Source of the DNA: Hyphomonas sp. TMED17
GTDB lineage: Bacteria > Pseudomonadota > Alphaproteobacteria > Caulobacterales > Hyphomonadaceae
DNA: 64,000 nt
Assembly (NCBI GenBank): GCA_002172915.1
Contig: NHBW01000005.1
Coordinates: 2,722 to 66,721, forward strand
Reading direction: 5' to 3'
Under the pieces are notes generated by a model that saw nothing but the letters and a program-made list of their open reading frames with translations, made no database searches and had not been told where the DNA came from. The position numbers and the translations under genes are program-made. How positions within the stretch are numbered: the stretch's first letter is position 1; each line of letters opens with the position of its first letter. Shown here piece by piece: positions 27,846 through 36,903 of the stretch.

Positions 27846-30800
27846 ATGAAGACGTTATTTTACAAGCTGCCACGGCTCACCATTCTGGCAATTCTGGTTA
27901 TTGTTATTAGTGGTTTTTTCTCGGTGCTGACCCTCGGTCGCCAGGAGGATCCGACGCTGACCGAGCGTTATGGCTACATATTGACCACTTTGCCCGGAGC
28001 TGATGCGGAGCGGATGGAAGCACGCGTCACTGAGCCGTTAGAGCGATTATTACTGGAGTTGCCTGAAATTCAGGAGATAAAGTCATCGTCTCGCGCCGGT
28101 GTCTCGCAAGTATCAATTACGGTAAGGGAAGATTTGTCGCCCGAGCGCGTCGACAATGCTTGGACATTAATCCGACAGCAGATTGGTGTGGCCGAAGCGG
28201 AGTTGCCCGACGGGGCTTCCAAGCCTTTTATCAAACGGGTCTTTCCCGGTGCGCATACAATGGTTGTTGCGCTGAGCTGGATGTCTGATGAGGCGCCGCC
28301 ATTGGCCGTTATGTCTCGATTGTCTCGTAGCCTTGAAGACCGTTTCCGCAATCTGGGGGCGACCGAAGAGACTGAAATTTTTGGACTGCCGTCAGAAGAA
28401 GTCCGGATTATCGTCGATACCGATGCCCTCGCAGCCAGCGGCCTGTCTCCGCGTGATGCGGCCCGGCGGGTGGCAGCGGCCGATGTTAAAGTGCCGGCCG
28501 GTGATGTCCGTGCTCGCGGCGGCGATGTCGGGATTGAAATTGGCGGCGAATTCGACAGTATTTCGAGGATTCGTGCGGTTCCGCTTGTTCAGTTGGAGGA
28601 TGGCCGGGCATTGCGGGTCGGTGATGTCGCCGAGGTCCGCAAAGGCATTGAAGACCCGGTGCAGCAACTTGCCCTTACTAATGGGCGCCGGTCGATTTTT
28701 GTTGCCGCTTATATTCAGCCTAATCAGCGCGTTGACCGTTGGTCCGCCTCGGCGCGGGCGATGGTCGAAGCGTTCGCGCTTGGCGTTTCCGAGGATATTT
28801 CTGTCGATATTATATTTGACCAGAACAAGTATACGGAGAGCCGGTTGAACGGGCTGGCGGGAAATTTGCTGTTTTCGGCCTTGATTGTGTTCGTAGCGTT
28901 GTTCTTTGTCATGGGCTGGCGGTCGGCGCTAATTGTTGGCTCTGCCTTGCCTTTGACGATCGCTTTGGTCCTGACACTGTTCCAATTCTTCTCGATCCCT
29001 TTGCACCAGATGTCTGTTACCGGTCTGGTGATTTCACTCGGCCTATTGATAGATAATGCGATTGTGATCGTCGATGAATACGATCAGGAACGAAATTCGG
29101 GACTTACGATCGTCGAGGCAATCGAACGTGCGGTAACCAAATTGTTTGGTCCTCTGGTCGCCTCAACTCTGACAACGGCTTTGGCGTTTGCCCCGATCGC
29201 ATTGTTGCCGGGCGGTGCAGGCGAGTTTGTTGGCGTCATTGGCACGTCGGTAATTTTTTCGATTGTTTCGTCTTTGTTTATCGCTTTGACAATCATTCCG
29301 GCAATTGCCGGTCTGCTAGATCTACCAAGTCGGGATGGCCTGCCCGGTCGCTTCTGGCGGGACGGTGTAAAATTTGCTTGGATCACCGATGGCTATCGTT
29401 GGAGCGTCGAACGGGTTCTGCGGTTTCCCGTCTATGGTCTGATTATCGGAATCGTGCCGGCAATGATCGGCTTTACGCTAGCGCAGTCGCTGCCAAGCCA
29501 GTTCTTTCCTCCGACCGAGCGTGATCAGTTTCAACTTGATATGTCGCTCTCGCCACAAGCAACAATCGATCAGGCAATTGATGTATCGCAGCGGGCAACG
29601 GAGCTTTTGCTGGCATACCCGGCCGTCGCTTCGGTTAATTTCGTAATTGGAGAACCGGGTCCGAAAGTTTACTATAATGCTTTTAACAATAATCGCGGCA
29701 TTAGCGGGGCGGCTTCGGGTTTTGTTCAACTTGAGCAGGGCGTCGTGTCTCGGGATGTCGTGACCGAAATTCAAGCGATGCTAAGACGTGAGTTTCCGGC
29801 CGCAACATTTCTGGCGTCACCATTCGAGCAAGGCCCGCCATCAGACGCGCCGATTGCCTTCTATTTGCGCGGGGACAGTCTTCCGGAGTTAAGCCGGCTG
29901 GGCAATGAGGCGCGGCGTATCCTTTCGTCAACGCCGGGGATTACGTTCACGACTGCGCAACTCTCATTGGGGGCGCCGACATTAACAATTGAGGCGAATG
30001 AAACTGCGGCTGCGCTGGCGGGGGTTCGGCTGACTGATGTTGCGCTCGACGTTCGCTCCGAGCTTGAGGGTGTACCAGCCGGGTCGGTACTGGAGGGAAT
30101 CGAGGAAGTACCAGTCCGGTTGATTGCAGATGCTACCCGGCGAAGTGACATGACTGATTTTCGCTCAATGCGTATAGGCCAGGCGAGAACTGAATTTGGT
30201 GCACCTATATCTGCGATTGGGGATATTATTCTAACACCGCAAAGCGCGCAGATCACACGTCTCGATGGCCGGCGGGTGAACGAGATATATGGATTTATCG
30301 AACCCTATGCCTTGCCGGACCCGATACTGGCCGGGTTTCTTTCGGCGCTCGAGGACGAGAATTTCGAGCTGCCTGCGAATTATGACTTTCTGATAAGCGG
30401 TCAGGCCAGCGAGTCCGATGCTGCGATGAATGACCTGCTCGCCCTGGCGGTGCCGCTCATCCTGATTATGACCGGTGCTGTTGCATTAGTGTTTAACTCG
30501 TTTCGGATGGCGTTTTTGATCCTCGGGGTTGGCGGGCTCGCTATGGGACTAGCCTTTGGCGGCGTCTGGCTGTTCAATTTACCTTTAGGCTTTAATGCGA
30601 TCATTGGTGCGCTCGGGCTGCTTGGTATTGCGATTAATGGCTCGATCGTTGTTCTGTCGCTGTTGCAGGCCAATCCAGCGTGTCTGGCTGACGATATAAT
30701 CGCGCAACGAGAGACCGTCGTGTCGGCGACACGTCATATTGTTGCGACCACATTGACGACCATGGGCGGTTTCGTTCCGATTATATTAACCGGCGATGTT

Positions 30801-30953
30801 TTCTGGATGCCATTAGCGTCGGCGATTGCCGGCGGCGTGGCTGGCTCGGCTCTGCTGGCGCTCTATTTCACACCGGCTGTTTTCAGAATTATGACAATGA
30901 AGCCGGTTACATCGCTGTTACGACGCCTGAACGGCGAGGCTTCGATGGCATAG
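27846..30953 (+). CDS. RND-family efflux pump, inner-membrane permease
   Basis: Proton-driven export pump of 1035 residues, the standard RND size. The N-terminus (about 10-30) is the first membrane segment, then RQEDPTLTERYGYILTTLPGADAERME begins the porter domain. Twelve membrane helices and two large periplasmic loops fit the sequence. The relay helix reads GLLIDNAIVIVDEYDQER, with DN where AcrB has DD. ATG at 27846, with AGGGA upstream, follows the adaptor stop closely. An upstream start at 27804 would overlap the adaptor gene. Substrate unknown; regulation by the TetR gene is likely. Confidence 0.93.
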   Translation: MKTLFYKLPRLTILAILVIVISGFFSVLTLGRQEDPTLTERYGYILTTLPGADAERMEARVTEPLERLLLELPEIQEIKSSSRAGVSQVSITVREDLSPERVDNAWTLIRQQIGVAEAELPDGASKPFIKRVFPGAHTMVVALSWMSDEAPPLAVMSRLSRSLEDRFRNLGATEETEIFGLPSEEVRIIVDTDALAASGLSPRDAARRVAAADVKVPAGDVRARGGDVGIEIGGEFDSISRIRAVPLVQLEDGRALRVGDVAEVRKGIEDPVQQLALTNGRRSIFVAAYIQPNQRVDRWSASARAMVEAFALGVSEDISVDIIFDQNKYTESRLNGLAGNLLFSALIVFVALFFVMGWRSALIVGSALPLTIALVLTLFQFFSIPLHQMSVTGLVISLGLLIDNAIVIVDEYDQERNSGLTIVEAIERAVTKLFGPLVASTLTTALAFAPIALLPGGAGEFVGVIGTSVIFSIVSSLFIALTIIPAIAGLLDLPSRDGLPGRFWRDGVKFAWITDGYRWSVERVLRFPVYGLIIGIVPAMIGFTLAQSLPSQFFPPTERDQFQLDMSLSPQATIDQAIDVSQRATELLLAYPAVASVNFVIGEPGPKVYYNAFNNNRGISGAASGFVQLEQGVVSRDVVTEIQAMLRREFPAATFLASPFEQGPPSDAPIAFYLRGDSLPELSRLGNEARRILSSTPGITFTTAQLSLGAPTLTIEANETAAALAGVRLTDVALDVRSELEGVPAGSVLEGIEEVPVRLIADATRRSDMTDFRSMRIGQARTEFGAPISAIGDIILTPQSAQITRLDGRRVNEIYGFIEPYALPDPILAGFLSALEDENFELPANYDFLISGQASESDAAMNDLLALAVPLILIMTGAVALVFNSFRMAFLILGVGGLAMGLAFGGVWLFNLPLGFNAIIGALGLLGIAINGSIVVLSLLQANPACLADDIIAQRETVVSATRHIVATTLTTMGGFVPIILTGDVFWMPLASAIAGGVAGSALLALYFTPAVFRIMTMKPVTSLLRRLNGEASMA

Positions 30954-30970
30954 TTTGCGCCAGCAGGTAT

Positions 30971-31000
30971 AAAAAAGCCCCGGACCAACCGGGGCTTTCA
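30971..31000. terminator. Bidirectional terminator between RND pump and TonB receptor
   Basis: A perfect ten-base stem (AAAGCCCCGG / CCGGGGCTTT, 30974-30998) with a five-base loop. Read on the minus strand it is followed by six T, so it stops the TonB-receptor transcript; on the plus strand it follows the RND gene by about 20 bases. Confidence 0.85.
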
Positions 31001-31023
31001 GAAAACATGGTCAAATAGTTCGA

Positions 31024-33291
31024 TTAGAAATCAGACCGAAGCTCGAGACCCCAGACTTCTGGTTCATTTATGAAGCCGGTAAAGCTGGTGAAATCGATCC
31101 CGCCCGTTAGTGCATTTTTACCGGTAATATTGCGACCGAACACGGCAAAATCGAAACCATCATCAGACTGGTAACCGATGCGCAGGCCGCCTTCCCAGTA
31201 ACCATCCTGTGCAAATTCGGCGCTTTCATAGAGGAAGAAATTTGTATCGCCTTTATAAGCCCAGTCGGTGAAGGCGTAGAATTCGCCGCCCTTGGCTGGA
31301 ATTGAATAGCGGGCCGTAATGTTACCGATCCATTCCGGCGCGTTCGGGAAGCTGTTGCCGCTGATATTGTATCCCGTCACATCACCAGCATCATTCAGGA
31401 CGGCCGGGTCCTGCAGTGTACAAGGTACGCCGCAGCCCGGCGATAACAGAACATCATCTTTGATTTCGGTATGGTTGTAAGACAGACCGGCAGTGATGAG
31501 GAAATTATCGGTTGGCGCTGCTTCGAGATCGATCTCGAAGCCATAGGCTTCACCCTTGTCGCCATTTAGGAGCTGAACAGTATTATCGACGCCGCCGACA
31601 ACTGTTAGCTGTTGATCCGACAGCTCATAGAAAAAGACATTGGCATTGAGCCGCGCGCGGTCATCGAATAGTTCCGATTTTACACCGGCCTCATAAGACA
31701 ACACCGTCTCGCTGTCCGCAATTGATACCGTGTTCCCGAAAACCAGTCGGCCCTGGACTGAGGGGCCGCGATAACCTTGTGCTAACTTGCCGTACAGATT
31801 GACGTCATCATTCATTCGGTAAGTCGCAGACAGATCAAAGCTGACCTGTTCGTCACTAACCTCATCCGAAATCGGACCGAGCGGGCCCGCCCCAAACGGG
31901 CTTAGTGTGCGGGCAACGGAGAAATCCTTCTCATCCTCAGTGTAGCGGGCGCCGCCAGCGATTGTGAGTTGAGTGGTCACATCATAGGCAAACGATGCAA
32001 ACAGACCGACGGAATTTGATTGTTGTTGTCTCGTCGCAATCCCGTTCACTGGCTGGCCAAGGGCCAGCGTATTGTAGCTCAGTGAAGAAATCGCCACATA
32101 CTCGTCGAAAAGGAATAATCCGGTTTGCGCCGTTAATGGGCCGCCATCGTCATATGCCAGGCGAAGTTCATGTGTTTCCTGTTTCAGGTCGTCGACAGCA
32201 CCTGAACTTTCTGACGGGAAGAACAGCGTATCGCCGGGGCCGAAATTACCTGCGCCAAGAAATGCCGCACCGAAGCCGCCATCAATGTCACCGCGAGAGA
32301 ATGTCTCGGTGTTTTCGTCGCCGTATATGTAAGTTACATCCCAGCCATTCCCGAAATCCTTCTTCAGGGTGAGGTTAACACCCCATGATTCCTGTGTCAG
32401 CGGGTGGCCATTACCGCCGTCATAGAAGACTGAGTTGCGGTCAAAATTATCAATTAGGCCACCGCCTTGCGCAATTATATTGGCACGGAAGAGCCGTGCG
32501 CTGCCATCATTTTTCAAGCCATGAATGTTAAGGAGCGCACTGAAATCATCATACGGGGTGTAGAGAAATTGCAGCCGGCCGGCGGTCGTCTCATAACCTT
32601 CGTAGACATTGTTTTCATTGGTAAATCCATTGCTGACATAATTGTCCCGCGTTTGGTGGATAATTGCGGCGCGTGCTGACAGATTTTCAACCAGCCGGCC
32701 ACCTATCGCCGCTTCGATTTCGGCTGCGTCGTATGTCGCATAAGATCCTTTAATGAACCCGTTAAACTCGTCGGATGGCTTCACAGAGTCGATTTTGATA
32801 ATACCGCCGGGTGTATTACGTCCAAACAAGGTGCCTTGTGGCCCGCGAAGAACTTCGACCGCGGCAACATCAAAAACCGGATAGCCCTTCAGGATTGGAT
32901 TCTCATATGGAACATCATCATAGACCAGTGATACTGGCTGAGTGGAGTTAAGGTCGAAATCTGTATTGCCGAAGCCGCGAATATAAAACCGGGGAAATGC
33001 GCGTCCAAACGAACTCTCGGCGATTACACTCGGGACACGTGCCGACAGAAACCGCAGGTCCGCACCCGCAGCTTTTAGAACATCGAGCTTTTCATCCGCC
33101 ACCATTGTCATCGAAACTGGGACATCCTGTGCGTTCTGTTCGATGCGCTGGGCAGTTGTTACGACAGTTGCGAGGCGCGCTTCGTCGACGGGATCCTGCG
33201 CGAAAGCAAGCATTGTATTGGGCGCTAATCCGGCGGCAAAAGCGATAATCGTGCTGGCGGTTGTTCTCGTAAAAAATGCTTTTCTAAACAT
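31024..33291 (-). CDS. TonB-dependent outer membrane receptor
   Basis: Energy-coupled outer-membrane uptake channel of 755 residues. A signal peptide covers about the first 31 residues (ends near LAFAQ). The plug domain follows, with VVTTAQRIEQNAQDVPVSMT, RGFGNTDF and GTLFGRNTPGGIIKID. The remainder is a 22-strand-type barrel, with the final residue Phe (LELRSDF), as expected for outer-membrane insertion. The type resembles catabolic receptors of Sphingomonas- and Hyphomonas-like bacteria rather than a siderophore receptor, but this is inference. No FecI/FecR or TonB gene is adjacent. Confidence 0.93.
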   Translation of the reverse strand: MFRKAFFTRTTASTIIAFAAGLAPNTMLAFAQDPVDEARLATVVTTAQRIEQNAQDVPVSMTMVADEKLDVLKAAGADLRFLSARVPSVIAESSFGRAFPRFYIRGFGNTDFDLNSTQPVSLVYDDVPYENPILKGYPVFDVAAVEVLRGPQGTLFGRNTPGGIIKIDSVKPSDEFNGFIKGSYATYDAAEIEAAIGGRLVENLSARAAIIHQTRDNYVSNGFTNENNVYEGYETTAGRLQFLYTPYDDFSALLNIHGLKNDGSARLFRANIIAQGGGLIDNFDRNSVFYDGGNGHPLTQESWGVNLTLKKDFGNGWDVTYIYGDENTETFSRGDIDGGFGAAFLGAGNFGPGDTLFFPSESSGAVDDLKQETHELRLAYDDGGPLTAQTGLFLFDEYVAISSLSYNTLALGQPVNGIATRQQQSNSVGLFASFAYDVTTQLTIAGGARYTEDEKDFSVARTLSPFGAGPLGPISDEVSDEQVSFDLSATYRMNDDVNLYGKLAQGYRGPSVQGRLVFGNTVSIADSETVLSYEAGVKSELFDDRARLNANVFFYELSDQQLTVVGGVDNTVQLLNGDKGEAYGFEIDLEAAPTDNFLITAGLSYNHTEIKDDVLLSPGCGVPCTLQDPAVLNDAGDVTGYNISGNSFPNAPEWIGNITARYSIPAKGGEFYAFTDWAYKGDTNFFLYESAEFAQDGYWEGGLRIGYQSDDGFDFAVFGRNITGKNALTGGIDFTSFTGFINEPEVWGLELRSDF

Positions 33292-33565
33292 TACATCATG
33301 GTCTTTCTTGCAGGCCGGTTCGGGCTTTTGATCGGATGACGGTCGGAAAAAACATGGACGATTTTTCTGTATTTAATTTATCGTAAAGCCGAGAGCAGCC
33401 AAGGATTTTTTTGCATAGTTCACTGCGATTAAAGCGCGCATGAATGTGAAAAGAGCAAGAAGTTCATGACAGCTACCGAGACTTGTGCACCAGACGCCAT
33501 ATTGGCGGCCAATGGCGTCCCGGACTCTGCCTGTTTCAAAGGGCGACGAATGTCAGACCGATAAT

Positions 33566-34600
33566 TTAGTCCGTGGTCTCGATGCTTGGCGGGTGTTCTG
33601 CCCCAATTGTGAGGCCGAACGGAATGTATGTGAAAGGTCTACGGGCCACAATCGTATCTGGATCAAGCTGATCTGTAGCAACAAATTCAGTTGGCTCGTC
33701 ATCATCCTCGATACCTGGAGGAGCTGGCTCAGTTTTACGATTGACGTGGTCGGCCATTGTCGCGATCGCTCGGGTCAGCTCAGCCTCAGTCGCATCTAAT
33801 TCAAGACCGGCGTGTTCGAACGCACGCTCGCTTGTTTTATCTGACGCAAGATCTTCCAGTGCCGCGCTGCTTGACGTGATTTCATCACCCATCAGCCCTA
33901 TCGCATCTGAGACCGCGTCATTTTCAGCCGACCCAGTGTCAGCATGACTGTCATTTCCGCCGGATTCATTCAGAGCAAAGTCGTCGCCGGCCCCGAACGC
34001 AGATGTGTTCGCGCCATTATCGTTGATACTGGCTGCGTCTGTTTCATTGTTTGTCGCGGCATGCTTGTCGGCGTCCCGCTCCTGAGGCGCGTGGCTCGGG
34101 GTTAAGCTGACCGCATCACGATCACCGCTGATGTGTTGACCGGCATCGGCGGATTGTTCGGAAATCGGTTCAAAGCCAGCTATTGGCGCTGTCTCTTCGT
34201 GTGCAGCCTTAGCAATCGGCGGCGCATTATCCTGGCGATTTTCGCGAGCCGTATCTTGCGAAAACGGAGCATCTTCGAGACTGGCCAGCAATTTTACGAT
34301 CGCCGTCTCGGTCCCGCGTGCCGACCTCAGCGCGTCGTCATACATGATCATTACCAGATCGGCATAGCTGCCGCCGCTGGTGATGATAATTTGTTCCAAT
34401 TGTTCCTGTGATATCAGTTCGAGTTCACGGTCACTGCCGTCGCGAATACTGATCGAATAAGGCCTCGCCATTAGGACGACGCTGAAGCCGTCGGCGGTAT
34501 ATACAATGCCACCTGAATTATTCTCACGCCAGAGTAGCTGTCCCTGACTGGTAACTTCGGCCAGACGTTCGATTAACTTTCGCGTAGACGGGTGCAACAT
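33566..34600 (-). CDS. Acidic protein with conserved-looking N-terminal domain (unknown)
   Basis: Not recognised. The first 110 residues look folded (KLIERLAEVTSQGQLLWREN, a beta-rich YSISIRDGSDRELELI, and a helix SYADLVMIMYDDALRSARG). The next 200 are low-complexity and very acidic, rich in Asp, Asn, Ala, Ser and His, and the last 40 return to an ordered look. Such a tail may be a flexible linker. An AAGGGA site lies upstream of the ATG. The upstream neighbour is a divergent membrane hydroxylase. The 270 bases downstream to the TonB receptor hold no convincing gene. Confidence 0.65.
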   Translation of the reverse strand: MLHPSTRKLIERLAEVTSQGQLLWRENNSGGIVYTADGFSVVLMARPYSISIRDGSDRELELISQEQLEQIIITSGGSYADLVMIMYDDALRSARGTETAIVKLLASLEDAPFSQDTARENRQDNAPPIAKAAHEETAPIAGFEPISEQSADAGQHISGDRDAVSLTPSHAPQERDADKHAATNNETDAASINDNGANTSAFGAGDDFALNESGGNDSHADTGSAENDAVSDAIGLMGDEITSSSAALEDLASDKTSERAFEHAGLELDATEAELTRAIATMADHVNRKTEPAPPGIEDDDEPTEFVATDQLDPDTIVARRPFTYIPFGLTIGAEHPPSIETTD

Positions 34601-34736
34601 GCTGTATTTATCCCTTTTTCGATCCTCGATTTATAGACCCGGGCCATCAGTTTACAAATGCCCTGCAGATATTTGCCACAGGAAATTTTCTTGAAATCCA
34701 AATCAATGGACGGCATTTGGGAGCTTAGCGAGAGGA

Positions 34737-35555
34737 GTGCTTAATCTGGAACGCCTTCTTACCTTCCTGTTTGTATTTGTTTTATTCGTTGTGGCTGGAG
34801 AAGTTTGGCCCCGGCGCCGCAGACTATTGCCGTGGTATCAGCGCTGGCCTCAAGCTTTTTCCATGGTGATGATCGGTACGGTTCTGTCGCGATTGCTTCT
34901 TCCCATGGGACTGGTCGGGGTCGCTTTAATGGCAGAACGAATCGGTACCGGGCTTTTGAATTTCGTCGATATGCCGCTGATCGTCGAAATCTGCGTGGTC
35001 GTTTTAGTGCTCGATCTGGCAGTCTGGGGACAGCATTGGTGCTTGCACAAAATACCGTTCTTCTGGGTGTTTCACCGTGTTCATCACACAGACATCGACT
35101 TCGACGCCTTTACAGCGCTGCGTTTCCATCCCGGGGAGCTTCTGCTGTCATTAATCTGGAAAGGCTTGGTGATTGTTGCGCTCGGTGCGCCGGCACTGGC
35201 GGTGTTTGTGTTTGAAATTGCCTTAAGCAGCGTTGCGATTTTCAACCATAGCAATCTTGCTTTGCCGGATTGGCTCGATCGTATTTTGCGTCGGTTTGTC
35301 GTGACCCCTGATATGCATCGGGTGCATCACTCGTCAGATCCGTCGGAGGGGCTTCATAATTTCGGATTTCTCATTCCATGGTGGGATCGACTGGCTGGAT
35401 GTTACCTCGCTGATCCGAAAAAACCGCATGCGGAAATGGAAATTGGCCAAACGGCATGGCGTACCGCGGCAGACAACCGGATAATAAGCTTATTATGGCA
35501 GCCACTGAGCCAAAAAAGTCATGACATGCCGCGACGTCGTTCCAGTTTACGTTAA
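34737..35555 (+). CDS. Sterol desaturase/fatty acid hydroxylase-family membrane protein
   Basis: Di-iron membrane oxygenase of 272 residues. His motifs: HWCLH (about 102), HRVHHTD (about 114-119), HSNLALPDW (His about 179), HRVHHSSDP (about 200). Two or three membrane segments precede them. Enzymes of this family hydroxylate or desaturate sterols, fatty acids or carotenoids. Start GTG at 34737 is the only usable start in frame because a stop lies just upstream, though the ribosome site is crowded. A second member lies at 41856-42752. The thiolase gene follows 65 bases later. Confidence 0.85.
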   Translation: MLNLERLLTFLFVFVLFVVAGEVWPRRRRLLPWYQRWPQAFSMVMIGTVLSRLLLPMGLVGVALMAERIGTGLLNFVDMPLIVEICVVVLVLDLAVWGQHWCLHKIPFFWVFHRVHHTDIDFDAFTALRFHPGELLLSLIWKGLVIVALGAPALAVFVFEIALSSVAIFNHSNLALPDWLDRILRRFVVTPDMHRVHHSSDPSEGLHNFGFLIPWWDRLAGCYLADPKKPHAEMEIGQTAWRTAADNRIISLLWQPLSQKSHDMPRRRSSLR

Positions 35556-35620
35556 CGTTACCCCTAGCGTTTGTCTCATGGGCTAGCTAGAAGGGTGGAA
35601 TTATAAATGAGGAGAACGCC

Positions 35621-36829
35621 ATGCGTGAAGCAGTTATTGTATCCACCGCTCGGACTGGACTGGCAAAAGCCAGCCGTGGTTCGCTAAACGACACACACGG
35701 GATAACGATGGCAGGCCATGTCATCAAAGGCGCTCTCGAGCGCGCCGGTGTCGAGCCGGAAGCCGTCGAAGATGTGTATCTTGGATCGGCTCAGCCAGAG
35801 GGCGCGACCGGTCACAACGTTGCGCGGAATGCCGCAATGTGGGCTGGCTGTCCGTCGACCACGTCGGGCGCTACAATTAACCGTTTCTGTTCGTCCGGAT
35901 TGCAGGCGATCGCTTGCGCGGCGCAAAATGTTATTACCGAAGGCGCACCAGTAGCGATCGGTGGTGGTGTTGAAAGTCTGTCATTGGTTTCGCGCTCCGG
36001 CCACATGAACACGCACCGCTACGTTGAAGATCAGCTGATGGGGCAATGGCCAGCACTCTGGATGCCGATGATCGAGACAGCGGAAATCGTTGCAGATCGT
36101 TATAATGTCAGCCGTGAGGCGCAGGATGAGTATTCTGCAGAAAGCCAGCGCCGGACAGCGGAATTCCAGAAATCCGGTGGCATGGCCGAAGAGATCGTGC
36201 CGCTAAAGACACGTATGAAGCTCGTCAACAAAGAGACGGGCGAAGAGACCTATCAGGATGTGGTATGTGATCGTGACGAGTGTAACCGTCCGGGAACAAC
36301 ATATGAGACGCTGGCGGGTCTGCAGCCGGTTTATTCCGGTGGCATGCAGGTCAAGCAGGGCAAATATATCACGGCTGGTAACGCCTCTCAGCTATCTGAC
36401 GGTGCTGCGGCGGTGGTTGTCATGGAAGCCGAAGAAGCCGCACGTCGGAATATTGAGCCGCTCGGCCGGTTCATGGGCTTCAACGTTGCGGGTTGTGATC
36501 CGGATGAGATGGGTATCGGTCCGGTATTTGCCGTTCCGCGTCTGCTTGAGCGCCATGGTCTGAAAGTCGATGATATTGATCTCTGGGAACTGAATGAAGC
36601 GTTCGCGTCGCAGTGCCTTTATTCGCGTGACCGGCTCGGCATCGATCCTGAGAAGTACAATGTTAATGGCGGCTCGATTTCCATCGGTCACCCATTTGGC
36701 ATGACCGGCGCGCGTTGCACCGGCTCTCTGCTTCTTGAAGGTCGTCGCCGGAAAGCGAAATATGGTGTTGTCACAATGTGTATTGGTGGCGGCATGGGCG
36801 CAGCAGGTCTGTTCGAGATCTACAGCTAA
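35621..36829 (+). CDS. Acetyl-CoA acyltransferase (thiolase)
   Basis: Cleaves 3-ketoacyl-CoA or condenses acyl-CoAs. The catalytic nucleophile is Cys90 (TINRFCSSGLQAI), GHPFGMTGAR holds the active-site His, and CIGGGMGAAGLFE holds the second active-site Cys. The length of 402 is standard. The ribosome site GAGGAG precedes ATG. A strong terminator follows. It may belong to fatty-acid beta-oxidation (FadA-like) or to a biosynthetic pathway; no 3-hydroxyacyl-CoA dehydrogenase gene is adjacent. Confidence 0.93.
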   Translation: MREAVIVSTARTGLAKASRGSLNDTHGITMAGHVIKGALERAGVEPEAVEDVYLGSAQPEGATGHNVARNAAMWAGCPSTTSGATINRFCSSGLQAIACAAQNVITEGAPVAIGGGVESLSLVSRSGHMNTHRYVEDQLMGQWPALWMPMIETAEIVADRYNVSREAQDEYSAESQRRTAEFQKSGGMAEEIVPLKTRMKLVNKETGEETYQDVVCDRDECNRPGTTYETLAGLQPVYSGGMQVKQGKYITAGNASQLSDGAAAVVVMEAEEAARRNIEPLGRFMGFNVAGCDPDEMGIGPVFAVPRLLERHGLKVDDIDLWELNEAFASQCLYSRDRLGIDPEKYNVNGGSISIGHPFGMTGARCTGSLLLEGRRRKAKYGVVTMCIGGGMGAAGLFEIYS

Positions 36830-36850
36830 CGTCTGATATTCTGACAATAG

Positions 36851-36882
36851 AAAGCCCCGGCGTGATTGCCGGGGCTTTTTTG
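36851..36882 (+). terminator. Rho-independent terminator after thiolase
   Basis: AAAGCCCCGG and CCGGGGCTTTTTT form a stem with a loop of GTGATTG-type bases, followed by T-run. It starts about 20 bases past the stop. Confidence 0.9.
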
Positions 36883-36903
36883 TATCGTCAGTTAATTCGA
36901 TAT

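Noticed and set aside
33466-33564. Small plus-strand frame of 32 codons in the gap before the acidic protein
   Set aside because: Starts at ATG with only a weak upstream purine run and resembles no family; too short to support.
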